A stretch of 64,000 nucleotides of DNA from Paenibacillus sp. PL91 (lineage in GTDB: Bacteria > Bacillota > Bacilli > Paenibacillales > Paenibacillaceae): the NCBI RefSeq assembly GCF_012935325.2, contig NZ_JABBYG020000001.1:310001-374000 (forward strand), in the 5' to 3' direction. Of the stretch, positions 1-9,642 are shown piece by piece. Position numbers and translations under genes: made by a program. The stretch's first letter is position 1. Each line of letters opens with the position of its first letter. Under the pieces are notes generated by a model, which saw only the letters and a list, made by a program, of their open reading frames with translations, did not search any database and had not been told where the DNA came from.

Positions 1-8
1 CATTGTGG

Positions 9-55
9 CCCTGTCGTTCCCTGCATGCAAGCGGGGGGCGGCAGGGTCTTTATTT
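9..55 (+). terminator. Intrinsic terminator of an unseen upstream gene
   Basis: Arms CCCTGTCG (9-16) and CGGCAGGG (39-46) pair with one G-T, a second CCCTGC/GCGGGG stem nests inside, and TCTTTATTT follows. It ends a gene left of the window; in B. subtilis that neighbour is spoIIIAH (inference). Confidence 0.6.
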
Positions 56-86
56 ATGCCGGCCCAGACGGTTGTACAAAAAATGA

Positions 87-115
87 TTCGTGTTCAGCCT
101 TGTTTATGATATAAT
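87..115 (+). promoter_or_regulatory. Putative sigma-A promoter of accB
   Basis: A perfect -10 TATAAT (110-115) lies 17 bp after a poor -35 (TTCGTG, 87-92). It gives a leader of about 100 nt before accB. The -10 is clear, the -35 is weak. Confidence 0.5.
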
Positions 116-221
116 GTTAAACGTTATGTGAAAGAATTGTTTATATTAGTATGGAAACTACTTATGCTTTCACGCTATGGAAGCCATCGAGCTATCGCAA
201 ATTTAAGGAGTGAAAATATTC

Positions 222-713
222 ATGTTCAAATTGAGCGAGATCAAAGAGTTGATCAAATTGGTTGATCAAACTTCCGTTCATGAGCTGGAAATCGAAAACG
301 AAGGGACTCGCCTGCTCATCCGCAAGCCCGGCAAAACAGAAGTGGTGAATATGCAAGCAGCCCCAATTACGCATACATACGCGCCTGCACCACTGCAAGC
401 TCAGCCGTCTGCTCCTGCAGCGCAGCCGCAAGCCGCGCAAGAAGCGGCGCCAGCACGTCCTTCGACAGATCATCTGCATCAAATCGTTTCGCCTATGGTA
501 GGCACTTTCTACAGCTCGCCAACACCGGAGGCAGCTGCATTCGTCAAAATCGGCGATCGCGTCAGCGATAAAAGCGTCGTATGTATTTTGGAAGCGATGA
601 AGCTGATGAATGAGCTTGAAGCAGAAGTTCGCGGGGAGATCGTGGAAATTTTGGTTTCTAACGGACAACTTGTCGAGTACGGCCAGCCTTTGTTTCTTGT
701 TAAACCTGAATAA
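222..713 (+). CDS. accB: Biotin carboxyl carrier protein of acetyl-CoA carboxylase
   Basis: AccB carries biotin between the biotin carboxylase and carboxyltransferase parts of acetyl-CoA carboxylase, the first step of fatty acid synthesis. The 163-residue protein has an N-terminal segment beginning MFKLSEIKEL, an Ala/Pro/Gln-rich linker (about 46-83) and a C-terminal biotinyl domain with the signature EAMKLM; Lys127 is the expected biotinylation site. The ATG at 222 is preferred over an in-frame GTG at 210 because AAGGAG (205-210) overlaps that GTG and sits 11 nt before the ATG. accC follows 53 bp downstream, as in B. subtilis, so the two are probably co-transcribed. Confidence 0.96.
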   Translation: MFKLSEIKELIKLVDQTSVHELEIENEGTRLLIRKPGKTEVVNMQAAPITHTYAPAPLQAQPSAPAAQPQAAQEAAPARPSTDHLHQIVSPMVGTFYSSPTPEAAAFVKIGDRVSDKSVVCILEAMKLMNELEAEVRGEIVEILVSNGQLVEYGQPLFLVKPE

Positions 714-766
714 TGTAGTGAGTTAACGTCCGAACAGGGAAACTGTCGTTTGAAAGGGGTTCCTAC

Positions 767-2122
767 GTGAAATTTCACAAAATATTAATTGCAAACCGCG
801 GCGAAATTGCGGTTCGAATTATTCGCGCTTGCCGCGAGCTTGGTATAAGCACTGTCGCTGTATATTCGGAAGCGGATCGCGATTCGCTTCATGTGCGTCT
901 AGCCGATGAAGCTTATTGCATCGGGCCGACTGCATCGAAAGACAGCTATTTAAATCTAACGAATATTATGAGTGTCGCTACAATAACCGAATGTGATGCG
1001 ATTCATCCGGGATACGGGTTCCTCGCTGAAAACGCTGATTTCGCAGAAATTTGCGAGTCATGCAACATCACCTTTATCGGTCCATCCCCAGAAGCGATTA
1101 ATAAAATGGGCGATAAAGCGGTTGCCAAGCTGACGATGAAAACGGCTGACGTGCCAATCATTCCTGGCTCCGACGGTCTTGTCGAGAGCATGGATGAAGC
1201 GATCAGCGTTGCAAGGGAAATCGGCTATCCCGTCATTATTAAAGCGACTGCAGGCGGCGGTGGCAAGGGCATCCGAATCGCGGATGACGAGACGACGCTT
1301 GTCGCGCAAATTACGACGGCTCAGCAGGAGGCCCAGAAGGCATTCGGCAACGCCGGCGTATATCTAGAGAAGTATTTGACGGGCATGAAGCATGTTGAAA
1401 TTCAGATTATGGCCGACAAGCACGGCAATGCAGTTCATCTGTTCGAACGCGACTGCTCGGTTCAGCGCAGACGCCAAAAGCTGGTTGAAGAGGCGCCTTG
1501 CTCGGTCCTCACTCCCGAGCTCCGCGAGCGAATGGGACAGGCAGCTGTCCGTGCAGCGCTGGCCGTCAATTACTCCGGCGCAGGAACATTGGAGTTTTTG
1601 CTTGGACCTGACGAAAACTTTTATTTCATGGAAATGAATACGCGCATTCAAGTTGAGCATCCCGTAACCGAGATGATCACGAATGTGGATTTGATAAAAG
1701 AAATGATATCCGTTGCGGAAGGCAATCCGCTTTCCTTTGCGCAAAGCGACCTGAAAATCAACGGCTGGTCCATCGAATGCCGAATTAACGCGGAGGATTC
1801 CGAGCGGAATTTCATGCCGTCGCCAGGCCATATTCCGTTTTACTTACCGCCAGGCGGCGCGGGAGTACGTATCGATAGCGCGGTATATCCGGGTTATACT
1901 ATTTCACCGCATTATGATTCGATGATTGCGAAGCTTATCGTTTGGGGAGCAACTCGCGAGGAAGCGATCGCAAGAATGAAACGGGCTTTGTCTGAGTTTG
2001 CTATCGAAGGTATTCGGACAACGATTCCGTTCCACTTGAAGCTGCTGAATCATCCCAAATTTGTAAGCGGAGACTTCGACATTAAGTTCCTTGAAGAGCA
2101 TGATATCAATGCTCCGGAATAG
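767..2122 (+). CDS. accC: Biotin carboxylase subunit of acetyl-CoA carboxylase
   Basis: AccC uses ATP and bicarbonate to carboxylate the biotin on AccB. The 451-residue protein shows the N-terminal fold ([14 protein letters not shown]), the ATP-grasp glycine loop GGGGKG (163-168), and the active-site strand [12 protein letters not shown] (289-300). Length is typical. GTG start with AAAGGGG at 753-759. It follows accB, and yqhY lies downstream behind its own promoter. Confidence 0.97.
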   Translation: MKFHKILIANRGEIAVRIIRACRELGISTVAVYSEADRDSLHVRLADEAYCIGPTASKDSYLNLTNIMSVATITECDAIHPGYGFLAENADFAEICESCNITFIGPSPEAINKMGDKAVAKLTMKTADVPIIPGSDGLVESMDEAISVAREIGYPVIIKATAGGGGKGIRIADDETTLVAQITTAQQEAQKAFGNAGVYLEKYLTGMKHVEIQIMADKHGNAVHLFERDCSVQRRRQKLVEEAPCSVLTPELRERMGQAAVRAALAVNYSGAGTLEFLLGPDENFYFMEMNTRIQVEHPVTEMITNVDLIKEMISVAEGNPLSFAQSDLKINGWSIECRINAEDSERNFMPSPGHIPFYLPPGGAGVRIDSAVYPGYTISPHYDSMIAKLIVWGATREEAIARMKRALSEFAIEGIRTTIPFHLKLLNHPKFVSGDFDIKFLEEHDINAPE

Positions 2123-2155
2123 AATTACGACAAAGATGTGAACAAGTACTAGCGT

Positions 2156-2184
2156 TTGTCATAATTCTTGCCGAATGTTATAGT
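2156..2184 (+). promoter_or_regulatory. Sigma-A promoter of yqhY
   Basis: TTGTCA (2156-2161), 17 bp spacer, TATAGT (2179-2184). Both hexamers are good, so yqhY can be transcribed separately from accBC. Confidence 0.65.
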
Positions 2185-2257
2185 ATATTAACAAGATGCG
2201 GTTTATTGCTTGGCTTAATGTCAAGTACGCGCAACTTTAAGGAGGTGTACAGCTATC

Positions 2258-2665
2258 ATGAGTACAATCGCTGCGGAGTATGAGAGAACGGATATTGGCA
2301 CAATTCAAATTGCACCTGAAGTCATCGAGGTAATCGCTGGACTAGCGACGATTGAAGTGGATGGAGTTGCTGGAATGAGCGGCGGTTTTGCAGGAGGCAT
2401 CGTTGAGCTTCTTGGCCGCAAAAATTTATCCAAAGGTGTCAAGGTTGAAGTCGGTCAGCGTGAAGCTGCGGTAGATGTGTCTATTATCGTAGAGTACGGT
2501 AACCGTATTCCCGAGATCGCTTCGGAGATTCAACGCAATGTGAAACGTTCTATCGAAATGATGACGGGACTCCACGTTGTTGAAGTGAACGTACATATTC
2601 ACGATGTACATTTCAAGACGCCAGATAAACCGGAAGAAGAAGAGATTCAAAACCGCGTAAAATAA
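2258..2665 (+). CDS. yqhY: Asp23/Gls24 family protein YqhY
   Basis: This 135-residue soluble protein is a complete Asp23/Gls24 (DUF322) domain: IQIAPEVIEVIAGLATIEVDGVAG-type start, a Gly-rich turn and the closing NVHIHDVHF strand. Its place between accC and nusB is the same as yqhY in B. subtilis, where genetic work links YqhY to keeping acetyl-CoA carboxylase activity in check (established knowledge). AAGGAGGTG at 2239 precedes the ATG. It is followed by a terminator and by a second Asp23-like protein with a membrane anchor. Confidence 0.9.
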   Translation: MSTIAAEYERTDIGTIQIAPEVIEVIAGLATIEVDGVAGMSGGFAGGIVELLGRKNLSKGVKVEVGQREAAVDVSIIVEYGNRIPEIASEIQRNVKRSIEMMTGLHVVEVNVHIHDVHFKTPDKPEEEEIQNRVK

Positions 2666-2694
2666 ATATAAGATTGATTAATCTAATTCCGTAC

Positions 2695-2738
2695 AACCCC
2701 CTCGTGAATGGGCATGCCGCTCGGCGCAAGGGGGTTTT
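2695..2738 (+). terminator. Intrinsic terminator after yqhY
   Basis: AACCCCCT (2695-2702) pairs with AGGGGGTT (2729-2736), followed by TTTT. It separates yqhY from amaP, probably as a partial read-through terminator. Confidence 0.6.
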
Positions 2739-2767
2739 CATTCGGCTTGGCAGGAGGAGGCGCTACG

Positions 2768-3325
2768 TTGGTTAAAGTCGTGGACAAGCTGCTTTTGTTT
2801 TTGTACAGCATCGTAATTGGTTGTTTTTCTATATTTCTGCTAGCCATTGGATTTGGCGGGATAACAGAAGATCTATTAGGCGATTGGATTAGCGATCTAT
2901 ACAGCAATGATCCTTTCCAAATCACGCTTATTGTTACGGCTGTCATCTTCTTCATACTCAGCTTAAGATTTATCATTGTATCGCTTCATCGCGGTTCGGC
3001 TTCTGCTCCGTCTATTGACCAAAGAACGGACTTCGGCGACATTCGCATTTCGCTTGAAACCATCGAGAATTTGGCATTGAAGGCGGCTTCCCGCCAGCGC
3101 GGAGTGAAAGATTTACGCGCTCGCATTCGTGCGACGGATGCCGGGCTCGATATCGTTATTCGCGCGGTTGTTGACGGCGAAAGCTCCATACCCGTGCTGA
3201 CTGAGGAAATTCAGCGCGCCGTGAAAGAGCATGTCGAGGATATCGCCGGCATTCCGGTAACGAATGTTGCGGTCTATGTTGCGAACATCATTCAAACGGG
3301 GACATTTAAGAGCCGCGTGGAATAG
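2768..3325 (+). CDS. amaP: Alkaline shock response membrane anchor protein AmaP-like
   Basis: The product (185 residues) starts with two membrane segments (about 8-32 and 57-79) and continues as an Asp23-like domain (about 93-180; pattern ISLETIENLALKAA and VTNVAVYVANI). In staphylococci AmaP anchors Asp23 at the membrane near DUF2273 partners (family knowledge). The start is TTG 2768: GGAGGAGG ends 7 nt before it, while the ATG at 2708 lies inside the preceding terminator hairpin and has no Shine-Dalgarno. The neighbours yqhY and the DUF2273 protein fit an Asp23 membrane complex. Confidence 0.82.
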   Translation: MVKVVDKLLLFLYSIVIGCFSIFLLAIGFGGITEDLLGDWISDLYSNDPFQITLIVTAVIFFILSLRFIIVSLHRGSASAPSIDQRTDFGDIRISLETIENLALKAASRQRGVKDLRARIRATDAGLDIVIRAVVDGESSIPVLTEEIQRAVKEHVEDIAGIPVTNVAVYVANIIQTGTFKSRVE

Positions 3326-3339
3326 AGGTGAGTTTGCTC

Positions 3340-3570
3340 ATGTGGAGGGAGTTCTTAGCCATCTATGGGAAGCGCGCTGCTGGCGCTGCGATAGGATTGT
3401 TTTTTGGGTTGCTATATTGTTTTGTCGGTTTTTGGGACATGCTCTTTGTAGGGCTGCTTGTCTCCATAGGTTATTGGATCGGCTTGCAGAAGGAAACAAG
3501 CAATGGGCCTATTTTTCCGTGGCAGCGGCTTTGGTATGCATTGCTAGAAAGATTTCGACCGTTTAAATGA
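3340..3570 (+). CDS. DUF2273 small membrane protein
   Basis: A 76-residue protein with two hydrophobic helices (LFFGLLYCFVGF and MLFVGLLVSIGYWIGL), matching small DUF2273 membrane proteins that accompany amaP and asp23. ATG 3340 is preferred because AGAGGTGA lies 9 nt upstream; a GTG at 3328 is in frame but has no site. It starts 14 bp after amaP and ends directly in a strong terminator. Biochemical role unknown; probably a membrane partner of AmaP. Confidence 0.75.
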   Translation: MWREFLAIYGKRAAGAAIGLFFGLLYCFVGFWDMLFVGLLVSIGYWIGLQKETSNGPIFPWQRLWYALLERFRPFK

Positions 3571-3571
3571 T

Positions 3572-3646
3572 CCTGTGGTCTCCTCCGTTCTCCGGATTTC
3601 GGAAAGCCGCTAATTCGGGGCAGGGAGGAGATCATAGGTTTTTTTT
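3572..3646 (+). terminator. Strong terminator of the Asp23-family operon
   Basis: Fifteen-base arms at 3572-3586 and 3624-3638 pair throughout with three G-T wobbles, and eight T residues follow (3639-3646). A small inner hairpin sits in the loop. Confidence 0.85.
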
Positions 3647-3707
3647 GGAATGACAAGTAAACAAGAATTTAACCATTTTATCGGCAGAAAGCTGCCGCGG
3701 AGGTCAC

Positions 3708-4151
3708 ATGAAACGTAGATTAGCACGAGAAATTGCGGTATCAAGCTTATACCAAATGGAAATGAATGAGGTTTCGGCAACAGAAGCGGTTGATATGCTA
3801 ATGGACGAGCTTCGTCAAGAAAACGAAATAGGTGCTGACCCATCGGATATCGGCAGTACGGACGAATTCGTTCGTGAGATTGTTTCAGGCGTAATGGAGC
3901 ATAAGCAAGCCATTGACGGCATGCTGCAGCAGTTTTTGACAGGCTGGCATATCGATCGGTTATCGCGGGTTGACCGTCAAGTTCTGCGACTGGCTTGCTA
4001 TGAGATGGTATTCCGTGATGATGTACCGCCAAAAGCAACCATTAACGAAGCGATTGAGCTTGCCAAACATTTTGGCACAGAGGAATCCGGCAAATTCGTT
4101 AACGGCGTACTCGGTAAATTGCTGCTTGAGATTGAAGAATTGAAATCTTAA
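3708..4151 (+). CDS. nusB: Transcription antitermination factor NusB
   Basis: NusB binds boxA RNA with NusE (S10) and supports antitermination of rRNA operons. The 147-residue protein begins MKRRLAREIAVSSLYQME, and contains WHIDRLSRVDRQVLRLACYE, the family core, then AIELAKHFGTEESGKFVNGVLG near the C-terminus. GGAGGT at 3699 precedes the ATG. The preceding terminator means nusB needs its own promoter; I see no convincing one in the 60 bp left. folD follows after 56 bp. Confidence 0.96.
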   Translation: MKRRLAREIAVSSLYQMEMNEVSATEAVDMLMDELRQENEIGADPSDIGSTDEFVREIVSGVMEHKQAIDGMLQQFLTGWHIDRLSRVDRQVLRLACYEMVFRDDVPPKATINEAIELAKHFGTEESGKFVNGVLGKLLLEIEELKS

Positions 4152-4207
4152 TAGCGTTAGATCATAAGCAACCCAAACATTCAAAGATGTAAAAGGAGAC
4201 TGGAGCT

Positions 4208-5068
4208 ATGTGCGCACAAATCATTGAAGGAAAGAAAATATCCGACCTGATCCGTGAGGAAATGATTACGGAAACTGCAGCCTTAAAAGAAAAAGGAATT
4301 ATTCCCGGATTGGCTGTAGTACTCGTAGGCGAAGATCCTGCTTCTAAGGTTTATGTAGGCTCTAAGGAAAAAGCGTGCCAGCAGCTTGGCTTCTATTCCG
4401 AGGTGCACCGTCTTTCGGCTGACACCAGCGAAGAAGAACTGCTTGCTGTTATTGATCGTTTGAACAAGCAAGCAACGATTAACGGTATTCTCGTACAATT
4501 GCCGCTGCCTAAGCATATTAACGAGAAGGCGGTTATCGATGCCATTCATGTAGATAAAGATGTGGACGGCTTCCATCCGGAAAGCGTCGGCAATTTGGTT
4601 ATCGGCGATGACAGCCTGCTGCCATGTACGCCAGCCGGCGTCATTGAGCTTATCAAGCGAAGCGGTGTTGACATCTCTGGGAAGCATGCTGTGGTTATCG
4701 GCAGAAGCAACATCGTCGGCAAACCGGTAGCGATGCTGCTTTTGCGCGAGAATGCGACGGTCACCATCTGCCATTCGCGTACGGCCAATATGGAAGAGAT
4801 CGCGAAGCAAGCAGATATTCTTGTCGTCGCAATTGGAAAAGCAAAAGCGATTGACAGCAAATTCGTCAAGCCAGGCGCGATTGTCATAGACGTAGGCATT
4901 AACCGTCTTCCTGACGGCAAGCTTGCGGGGGACGTTGATTTTGACGATTGCCTGGATACGGCCGGCTACATTACACCGGTACCGGGCGGAGTTGGACCCA
5001 TGACGATTACGCTGCTCATGAAAAATACGATTACAGCTGCAAAAAGGGCAAACGGAAGTAAGGAGTGA
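4208..5068 (+). CDS. folD: Bifunctional methylenetetrahydrofolate dehydrogenase/cyclohydrolase
   Basis: FolD interconverts 5,10-methylene-, methenyl- and 10-formyl-tetrahydrofolate using NADP. The 286-residue protein has the catalytic region [10 protein letters not shown] (Tyr and Lys of the active site), the QLPLPKHI motif, the Rossmann segment [17 protein letters not shown] and the closing [16 protein letters not shown] precedes the ATG. The stop codon lies inside the Shine-Dalgarno region of xseA, so the two are translationally close. Confidence 0.97.
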   Translation: MCAQIIEGKKISDLIREEMITETAALKEKGIIPGLAVVLVGEDPASKVYVGSKEKACQQLGFYSEVHRLSADTSEEELLAVIDRLNKQATINGILVQLPLPKHINEKAVIDAIHVDKDVDGFHPESVGNLVIGDDSLLPCTPAGVIELIKRSGVDISGKHAVVIGRSNIVGKPVAMLLLRENATVTICHSRTANMEEIAKQADILVVAIGKAKAIDSKFVKPGAIVIDVGINRLPDGKLAGDVDFDDCLDTAGYITPVPGGVGPMTITLLMKNTITAAKRANGSKE

Positions 5069-5076
5069 GGACAGGC

Positions 5077-6459
5077 ATGGCGGATCAGCCTCGCATTTAT
5101 TCCATAAAAGAACTTAATCGTTATATTCGAATGAAGATGGAGTCGGATTCACTGCTAGGCGATGTTTGGCTGCGCGGCGAGATATCTAATTTCACGCATC
5201 ATTCCAGCGGGCATATGTATTTTACCCTGAAGGACAGCGACAGCCGAATAAAGTCGATTATGTTTGCATCCCATAACCAGCGCCTTCCATTCATCCCGAA
5301 AGAAGGCGCTAAAGTAATAGCTAGAGGGAATATATCGGTCTATGAACGAGATGGCAATTATCAATTCTATGTCAACTCCATGCAGCCTGACGGTATCGGG
5401 AGCTTGTATCTTGCATTCGAGCAGCTCAAGAGCAAGCTCAGTGCAGAGGGGCTGTTCGCCGAGTCACGCAAACGCGCAATACCGCTTTTTCCGCGAGCCA
5501 TTGGTGTCATTACTTCACCAACTGGAGCAGCGGTGAGGGATATTATCATTACCTTGCAAAGGCGTTATCCGTTAATCCCTATTTATGTTTATCCCGTACT
5601 TGTTCAAGGCACGCAAGCAGCACCTGCTATTGTTAAAGCGATAGAAGCAATGAACCGATTCGGCGAAGCTGACGTATTAATTGTTGGGCGAGGCGGCGGA
5701 TCGCTCGAAGAGCTATGGGCGTTCAACGAGGAAGCGGTCGCTCGAAGCATAGCTGCCTCTGGCATCCCGATAATAAGCGCAGTTGGGCATGAGACGGATT
5801 TCACGATTGCTGATTTTGCAGCTGATTTGCGTGCTGCAACTCCAACTGCAGCAGCTGAGCTTGCTGTTCCAAGCATCACCGAGTTACAGCAACAGCTGCA
5901 ACGCCAGCAACGGCGCTTAGTTCAAAGCATTCGGTACCGCGTTCAAGATGAGAATAAGAAGCTTCAGCGCCTTCGGCGTTCGCCGTTCTTCCTGTATCCG
6001 CGAAAATACTTGCTAGAGCAGGCAGAGCGGCTTGACCGGCTGTCAGAGCAGCTTGAGCAGCGGACAAAACGAATCGCGGAACGTGGGCATACGCGTCTTG
6101 CAAGGTTGCAGACGACGCTAGCCGGCCATCATCCCGGCGATCGAGTGGCATTCGCGGCAAAGCGTTTGCAGTCGGCTAATAAGCAGCTTGAGCAAGCGAT
6201 GAATATGAATGTCAAAGAACGAAAGCATAAGCTGCACAGCACGATTAGACAGCTGGATGCTTTAAGTCCATTAAAGGTGATGTCACGAGGCTACAGCCTA
6301 GCCTATGACGAGCAAGAACAACGATTAATTAAATCGATTCACGATGTGAAGATAGGCGACATCGTTAAGGTGAAGGTAGCAGACGGTCAGCTTGACTGTC
6401 ATGTAGATTCATTGAGAGGAGATCAAATCGATGGCAGCAACAAAAAAAACGGAGCCTGA
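5077..6459 (+). CDS. xseA: Exodeoxyribonuclease VII large subunit
   Basis: XseA is the catalytic subunit of exonuclease VII, which degrades single-stranded DNA to oligonucleotides. The 460-residue protein has an N-terminal OB fold (LGDVWLRGEISNF, GHMYFTLKD), a catalytic core (GVITSPTGAAVRDI, GRGGGSLEELWAFN, ISAVGHETDFT), a long coiled coil rich in Gln/Arg/Leu (about 268-390) and a C-terminal ALSPLKVMSRGYS motif. ATG 5077 with GAGG at 5067 is preferred over GTG 5065. It overlaps xseB by 29 bp. Confidence 0.96.
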   Translation: MADQPRIYSIKELNRYIRMKMESDSLLGDVWLRGEISNFTHHSSGHMYFTLKDSDSRIKSIMFASHNQRLPFIPKEGAKVIARGNISVYERDGNYQFYVNSMQPDGIGSLYLAFEQLKSKLSAEGLFAESRKRAIPLFPRAIGVITSPTGAAVRDIIITLQRRYPLIPIYVYPVLVQGTQAAPAIVKAIEAMNRFGEADVLIVGRGGGSLEELWAFNEEAVARSIAASGIPIISAVGHETDFTIADFAADLRAATPTAAAELAVPSITELQQQLQRQQRRLVQSIRYRVQDENKKLQRLRRSPFFLYPRKYLLEQAERLDRLSEQLEQRTKRIAERGHTRLARLQTTLAGHHPGDRVAFAAKRLQSANKQLEQAMNMNVKERKHKLHSTIRQLDALSPLKVMSRGYSLAYDEQEQRLIKSIHDVKIGDIVKVKVADGQLDCHVDSLRGDQIDGSNKKNGA

Positions 6460-6691
6460 GCTTACTTTTGAACAGGCAATGGAGCGGCTAGATTCCATCG
6501 TAACTAAGCTTGAGAATGGCGATGTGCCGCTTGAGACGGCTATTGAGTTGTTTCAGGAAGGCATGAAGCTATCCCAGCTATGCGGCGGCAAGCTTGAGCA
6601 AGTCGAGCGCAAAATTGAATTGTTGATCGAAACGGAGCAAGGCTTCCAGAAAAAACCGTTTGCGGATGTGAACGAAGATAAAGGGGAATAA
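6431..6691 (+). CDS. xseB: Exodeoxyribonuclease VII small subunit
   Basis: This 86-residue helical-hairpin protein has the XseB signature LTFEQAMERLDSIVTKLENGDVPLE-type helix followed by ALELFQEGMKL-type helix (here IELFQEGMKLSQLC). Several small subunits bind each XseA coiled coil (family knowledge). AGAGGAG lies inside the xseA end, so the 29 bp overlap suggests translational coupling. The ispA TTG start follows 2 bp after its stop. Confidence 0.95.
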   Translation: MAATKKTEPELTFEQAMERLDSIVTKLENGDVPLETAIELFQEGMKLSQLCGGKLEQVERKIELLIETEQGFQKKPFADVNEDKGE

Positions 6692-6693
6692 GC

Positions 6694-7608
6694 TTGAACG
6701 AGAGGGCGGCAATAAAAGCGTATTTATCGCAATGCGCGGGGCTTATCGAAGCTTCGCTTAAACAATCGCTTCCGAGCTCATGGGATGTTCCTGTGCGACT
6801 GCGCGAGGCGATGCAGTACTCGCTTGAAGCTGGCGGCAAACGTCTGAGACCGACGCTCGTATTATCGGCTGCCGAAGCTGTACTTGGCAAATCGTCAGCC
6901 TTCGATGCTGCTTTGCCGGTTGCCAGTGCTGTCGAATTTATACACACCTATTCATTAGTTCATGATGATTTGCCTGCTATGGATAATGACGATTATCGCA
7001 GAGGCAAGCTAACCAACCATAAAGTGTTTGGTGAGGCAATGGCGATACTAGCTGGTGATGCGCTGCTCACTCACGCCTTCCATTTGATCCCTCAGGCGGC
7101 TCGTCAGGGCGGAATTTCAGCCGAGGTCGCACTTGCTATCGTTGAGGATTTGGCTAAACTTGCAGGCGCTCCTGGGATGGTTGGCGGGCAGGTCGCCGAT
7201 ATGCTTGGCGAACAAGGAATTACTTCCATCGCTGAGCTTGAATATATCCATCTTCACAAAACAAGCGATTTGATTGTTTTCTCTGTAACAGCAGGCGGCA
7301 GAATCGGTGGAGCAAACGATAGGCAGCTTGAGCTTCTGGCCCGTTATGGACGGAATATCGGTCTTGCTTTTCAAATCCAGGATGATATTTTAGACTTGAT
7401 CGGCGATGAGCAAAAGCTTGGCAAGAAAACAAACAGCGATGTAGAGCAAAATAAAGTTACGTATCCTTTCCTTATCGGAATAGAAGAGAGCAAGGCTCAG
7501 GTTGAACGATTGACACAGGAAGCAAAGTCGGCCGTGCTGGAAGCAGGGTTTACTGCACCAGATCGATTGCTTGAAATTGCGGACTATCTCGTTGGGCGCG
7601 ATCATTGA
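6694..7608 (+). CDS. ispA: Farnesyl diphosphate synthase (geranyltranstransferase)
   Basis: IspA condenses dimethylallyl or geranyl diphosphate with isopentenyl diphosphate to make farnesyl diphosphate, precursor of undecaprenyl carrier and menaquinone chains. The 304-residue protein shows both aspartate-rich motifs, DDLPAMD with the following DDYRRGKLT, and QDDILD, plus GGKRLRPTL near the N-terminus. Start is TTG 6694 with AAGGGG at 6681. It sits directly after xseB and before dxs, linking DNA repair and isoprenoid genes exactly as in B. subtilis (yqiD). Confidence 0.95.
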   Translation: MNERAAIKAYLSQCAGLIEASLKQSLPSSWDVPVRLREAMQYSLEAGGKRLRPTLVLSAAEAVLGKSSAFDAALPVASAVEFIHTYSLVHDDLPAMDNDDYRRGKLTNHKVFGEAMAILAGDALLTHAFHLIPQAARQGGISAEVALAIVEDLAKLAGAPGMVGGQVADMLGEQGITSIAELEYIHLHKTSDLIVFSVTAGGRIGGANDRQLELLARYGRNIGLAFQIQDDILDLIGDEQKLGKKTNSDVEQNKVTYPFLIGIEESKAQVERLTQEAKSAVLEAGFTAPDRLLEIADYLVGRDH

Positions 7609-7633
7609 GAATGCAATGCTTTTTCCATTTTGG

Positions 7634-7662
7634 TTGGGAAACAAAGTTCAGTATGCTATAAT
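7634..7662 (+). promoter_or_regulatory. Sigma-A promoter of dxs
   Basis: TTGGGA (7634-7639), 17 bp, TATAAT (7657-7662). The predicted start near 7669 rules out the ATG at 7676 as a good start codon and leaves a leader of about 58 nt to GTG 7727. Confidence 0.65.
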
Positions 7663-7726
7663 AGGAAAAATGTAGATGTACATGGGACGGCAGTTTAAGG
7701 CTGTCCGCGAAAGCGAGGAAAGTAAC

Positions 7727-9625
7727 GTGCTGCTTGACCAGATTAACGGACCTCAAGATTTGAAAGCTTTGACAACCGCTCAGCTAGAGCAACTGGCTGG
7801 TGAAATCCGTCAGTTCCTTATTGAGAAGCTTTCCGTTACGGGTGGTCATCTCGCTCCTAACCTAGGAGTTGTAGAACTGACCCTAGCCATGCATTATTTA
7901 TTCAACAGCCCCGAGGATAAGTTTATTTTTGACGTCGGGCATCAATCATATGTACACAAAATTTTAACCGGCCGCATGGACCGGTTCGATTCGCTAAGGC
8001 AATACAAAGGGCTATGCGGTTTCGTCAAGCGAGCGGAAAGCGAGCATGACGTTTGGGAAGCCGGACATAGCAGCACCTCCTTATCAGCTGCCATGGGGAT
8101 GGCGCTTGCCCGTGATCTTAAAGGCGAGAGCAATCGTGTGGTAGCGGTTATCGGTGATGGCGCGCTAACGGGCGGAATGGCACTGGAAGCATTAAATCAT
8201 ATCGGACATGAGAAAAAAGATTTGATAGTCGTTTTGAATGATAATGAAATGTCTATCGCTCCGAATGTTGGCGCTTTGCATCATTATTTAGGAAAAATTC
8301 GTACTGATCGACATTATCATAAGGCTAAAGACGAGCTTCAACAATTGTTGAACAAAGTACCGGCTATTGGCGGCAAGCTTGCCAAGACGGCTGAGCGCTT
8401 CAAGGATAGCTTGAAATATTTGCTCGTAAGCGGCATTCTGTTCGAGCAGTTTGGACTTACGTACCTTGGTCCCGTTGACGGCCATGATATCGAGCAAGTT
8501 ATTGATATTATGCGCCAGGCGGATTCGATGCCGGGTCCTGTTCTCGTTCATGTGCTTACCGTGAAAGGGAAAGGCTACTCGCCAGCCGAAGCGGATTCGT
8601 TCAAATGGCATGGCATTACGCCATACAAGATTGAATCCGGTCAAGTGCTGAAAGCGGTCGGTCCTCCAGTATATACGGATGTATTCGGCGAAACGCTGAT
8701 TGAATTAGCTGAGAAGGATGATCGGATCATCGCAGTCACTCCTGCTATGCCGGGTGGATCTGGCTTGCTCAAATTTGCCGCGAGGTTCCCTAACCGAATG
8801 ATTGATGTGGGAATTGCCGAGCAGCATGCTGCAACAATGTCTGCAGCGCTTGCAATTGAAGGGATGAAGCCCGTTTTTGCGGTTTATTCAACCTTCCTGC
8901 AGCGGGCATACGATCAAGTCGTGCATGACATTTGTCGTCAAAATTTAAACGTTATTTTTGCAATCGACCGTGCGGGCTTTGTTGGCCCGGATGGTGAGAC
9001 CCATCATGGGGTTTATGATATAGCATTTTTAAGACATATTCCAAATTTGGTTATTATGATGCCAAAGGATGAGAATGAGCTTCGACAAATGCTTAAAACC
9101 GCAGTTGATTATGACGACGGGCCTATTGCCGTTCGATATCCACGGATTGCAGGCTTAGGCGTTGAGATGGAAGCTAATCCGCAAGCTCTGCCAATCGGTT
9201 CATGGGAAACGGTTCGCGAAGGCGATTCGGGCGTTATTTTGGCTATCGGCCCTATGCTTCAGGTTGCTGAGGAAGCGGCTGATCTGCTGAAGCGCGAAGG
9301 TCTCAGCATTCAGATCGTGAATGCGCGGTTTATAAAGCCGTTAGACGAGGAGATGCTGGTATCCCTCGCTTCTGAAGGAAAGCATATGATTGTGCTTGAG
9401 GAAGGATCGGAGCTCGGCGGATTAGGAAGCTCTGTGCTTGAGTTCTATTCGCTCAAAAGCATCTTTGGCTTATCGATTCGCATTATCGGCGTGCCGGATA
9501 TATTTGTGGAGCATGGTACGATTAAGGAGCAACGGCAAGAAATTGGTTTGACAGCGGAGAGAGTGGCATCCGAGATGAAAGCCATGCAACCGAAGCGTAT
9601 GAAACGGGTTACTGGAAAACAGTAA
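7727..9625 (+). CDS. dxs: 1-deoxy-D-xylulose-5-phosphate synthase
   Basis: Dxs joins pyruvate and glyceraldehyde 3-phosphate in the first step of the MEP isoprenoid pathway, also feeding thiamine and pyridoxal synthesis in organisms that use it. The 632-residue protein has the thiamine diphosphate region [15 protein letters not shown], the conserved [14 protein letters not shown] and [11 protein letters not shown] segments, and the transketolase central and C-terminal domains ([26 protein letters not shown]). GTG 7727 is chosen because GCGAGGAAAG precedes it and the resulting N-terminus matches the family length; ATG 7676 has no Shine-Dalgarno. Confidence 0.95.
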   Translation: MLLDQINGPQDLKALTTAQLEQLAGEIRQFLIEKLSVTGGHLAPNLGVVELTLAMHYLFNSPEDKFIFDVGHQSYVHKILTGRMDRFDSLRQYKGLCGFVKRAESEHDVWEAGHSSTSLSAAMGMALARDLKGESNRVVAVIGDGALTGGMALEALNHIGHEKKDLIVVLNDNEMSIAPNVGALHHYLGKIRTDRHYHKAKDELQQLLNKVPAIGGKLAKTAERFKDSLKYLLVSGILFEQFGLTYLGPVDGHDIEQVIDIMRQADSMPGPVLVHVLTVKGKGYSPAEADSFKWHGITPYKIESGQVLKAVGPPVYTDVFGETLIELAEKDDRIIAVTPAMPGGSGLLKFAARFPNRMIDVGIAEQHAATMSAALAIEGMKPVFAVYSTFLQRAYDQVVHDICRQNLNVIFAIDRAGFVGPDGETHHGVYDIAFLRHIPNLVIMMPKDENELRQMLKTAVDYDDGPIAVRYPRIAGLGVEMEANPQALPIGSWETVREGDSGVILAIGPMLQVAEEAADLLKREGLSIQIVNARFIKPLDEEMLVSLASEGKHMIVLEEGSELGGLGSSVLEFYSLKSIFGLSIRIIGVPDIFVEHGTIKEQRQEIGLTAERVASEMKAMQPKRMKRVTGKQ

Positions 9626-9642
9626 CGTTTTGAGGGAGAAAG

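Noticed and set aside
1364..1831. 155-codon frame antisense to accC
   Set aside because: Shadow frame inside a conserved gene.
3571..3707. Leader regulatory RNA before nusB
   Set aside because: The structure is a plain strong terminator directly after the DUF2273 stop codon.
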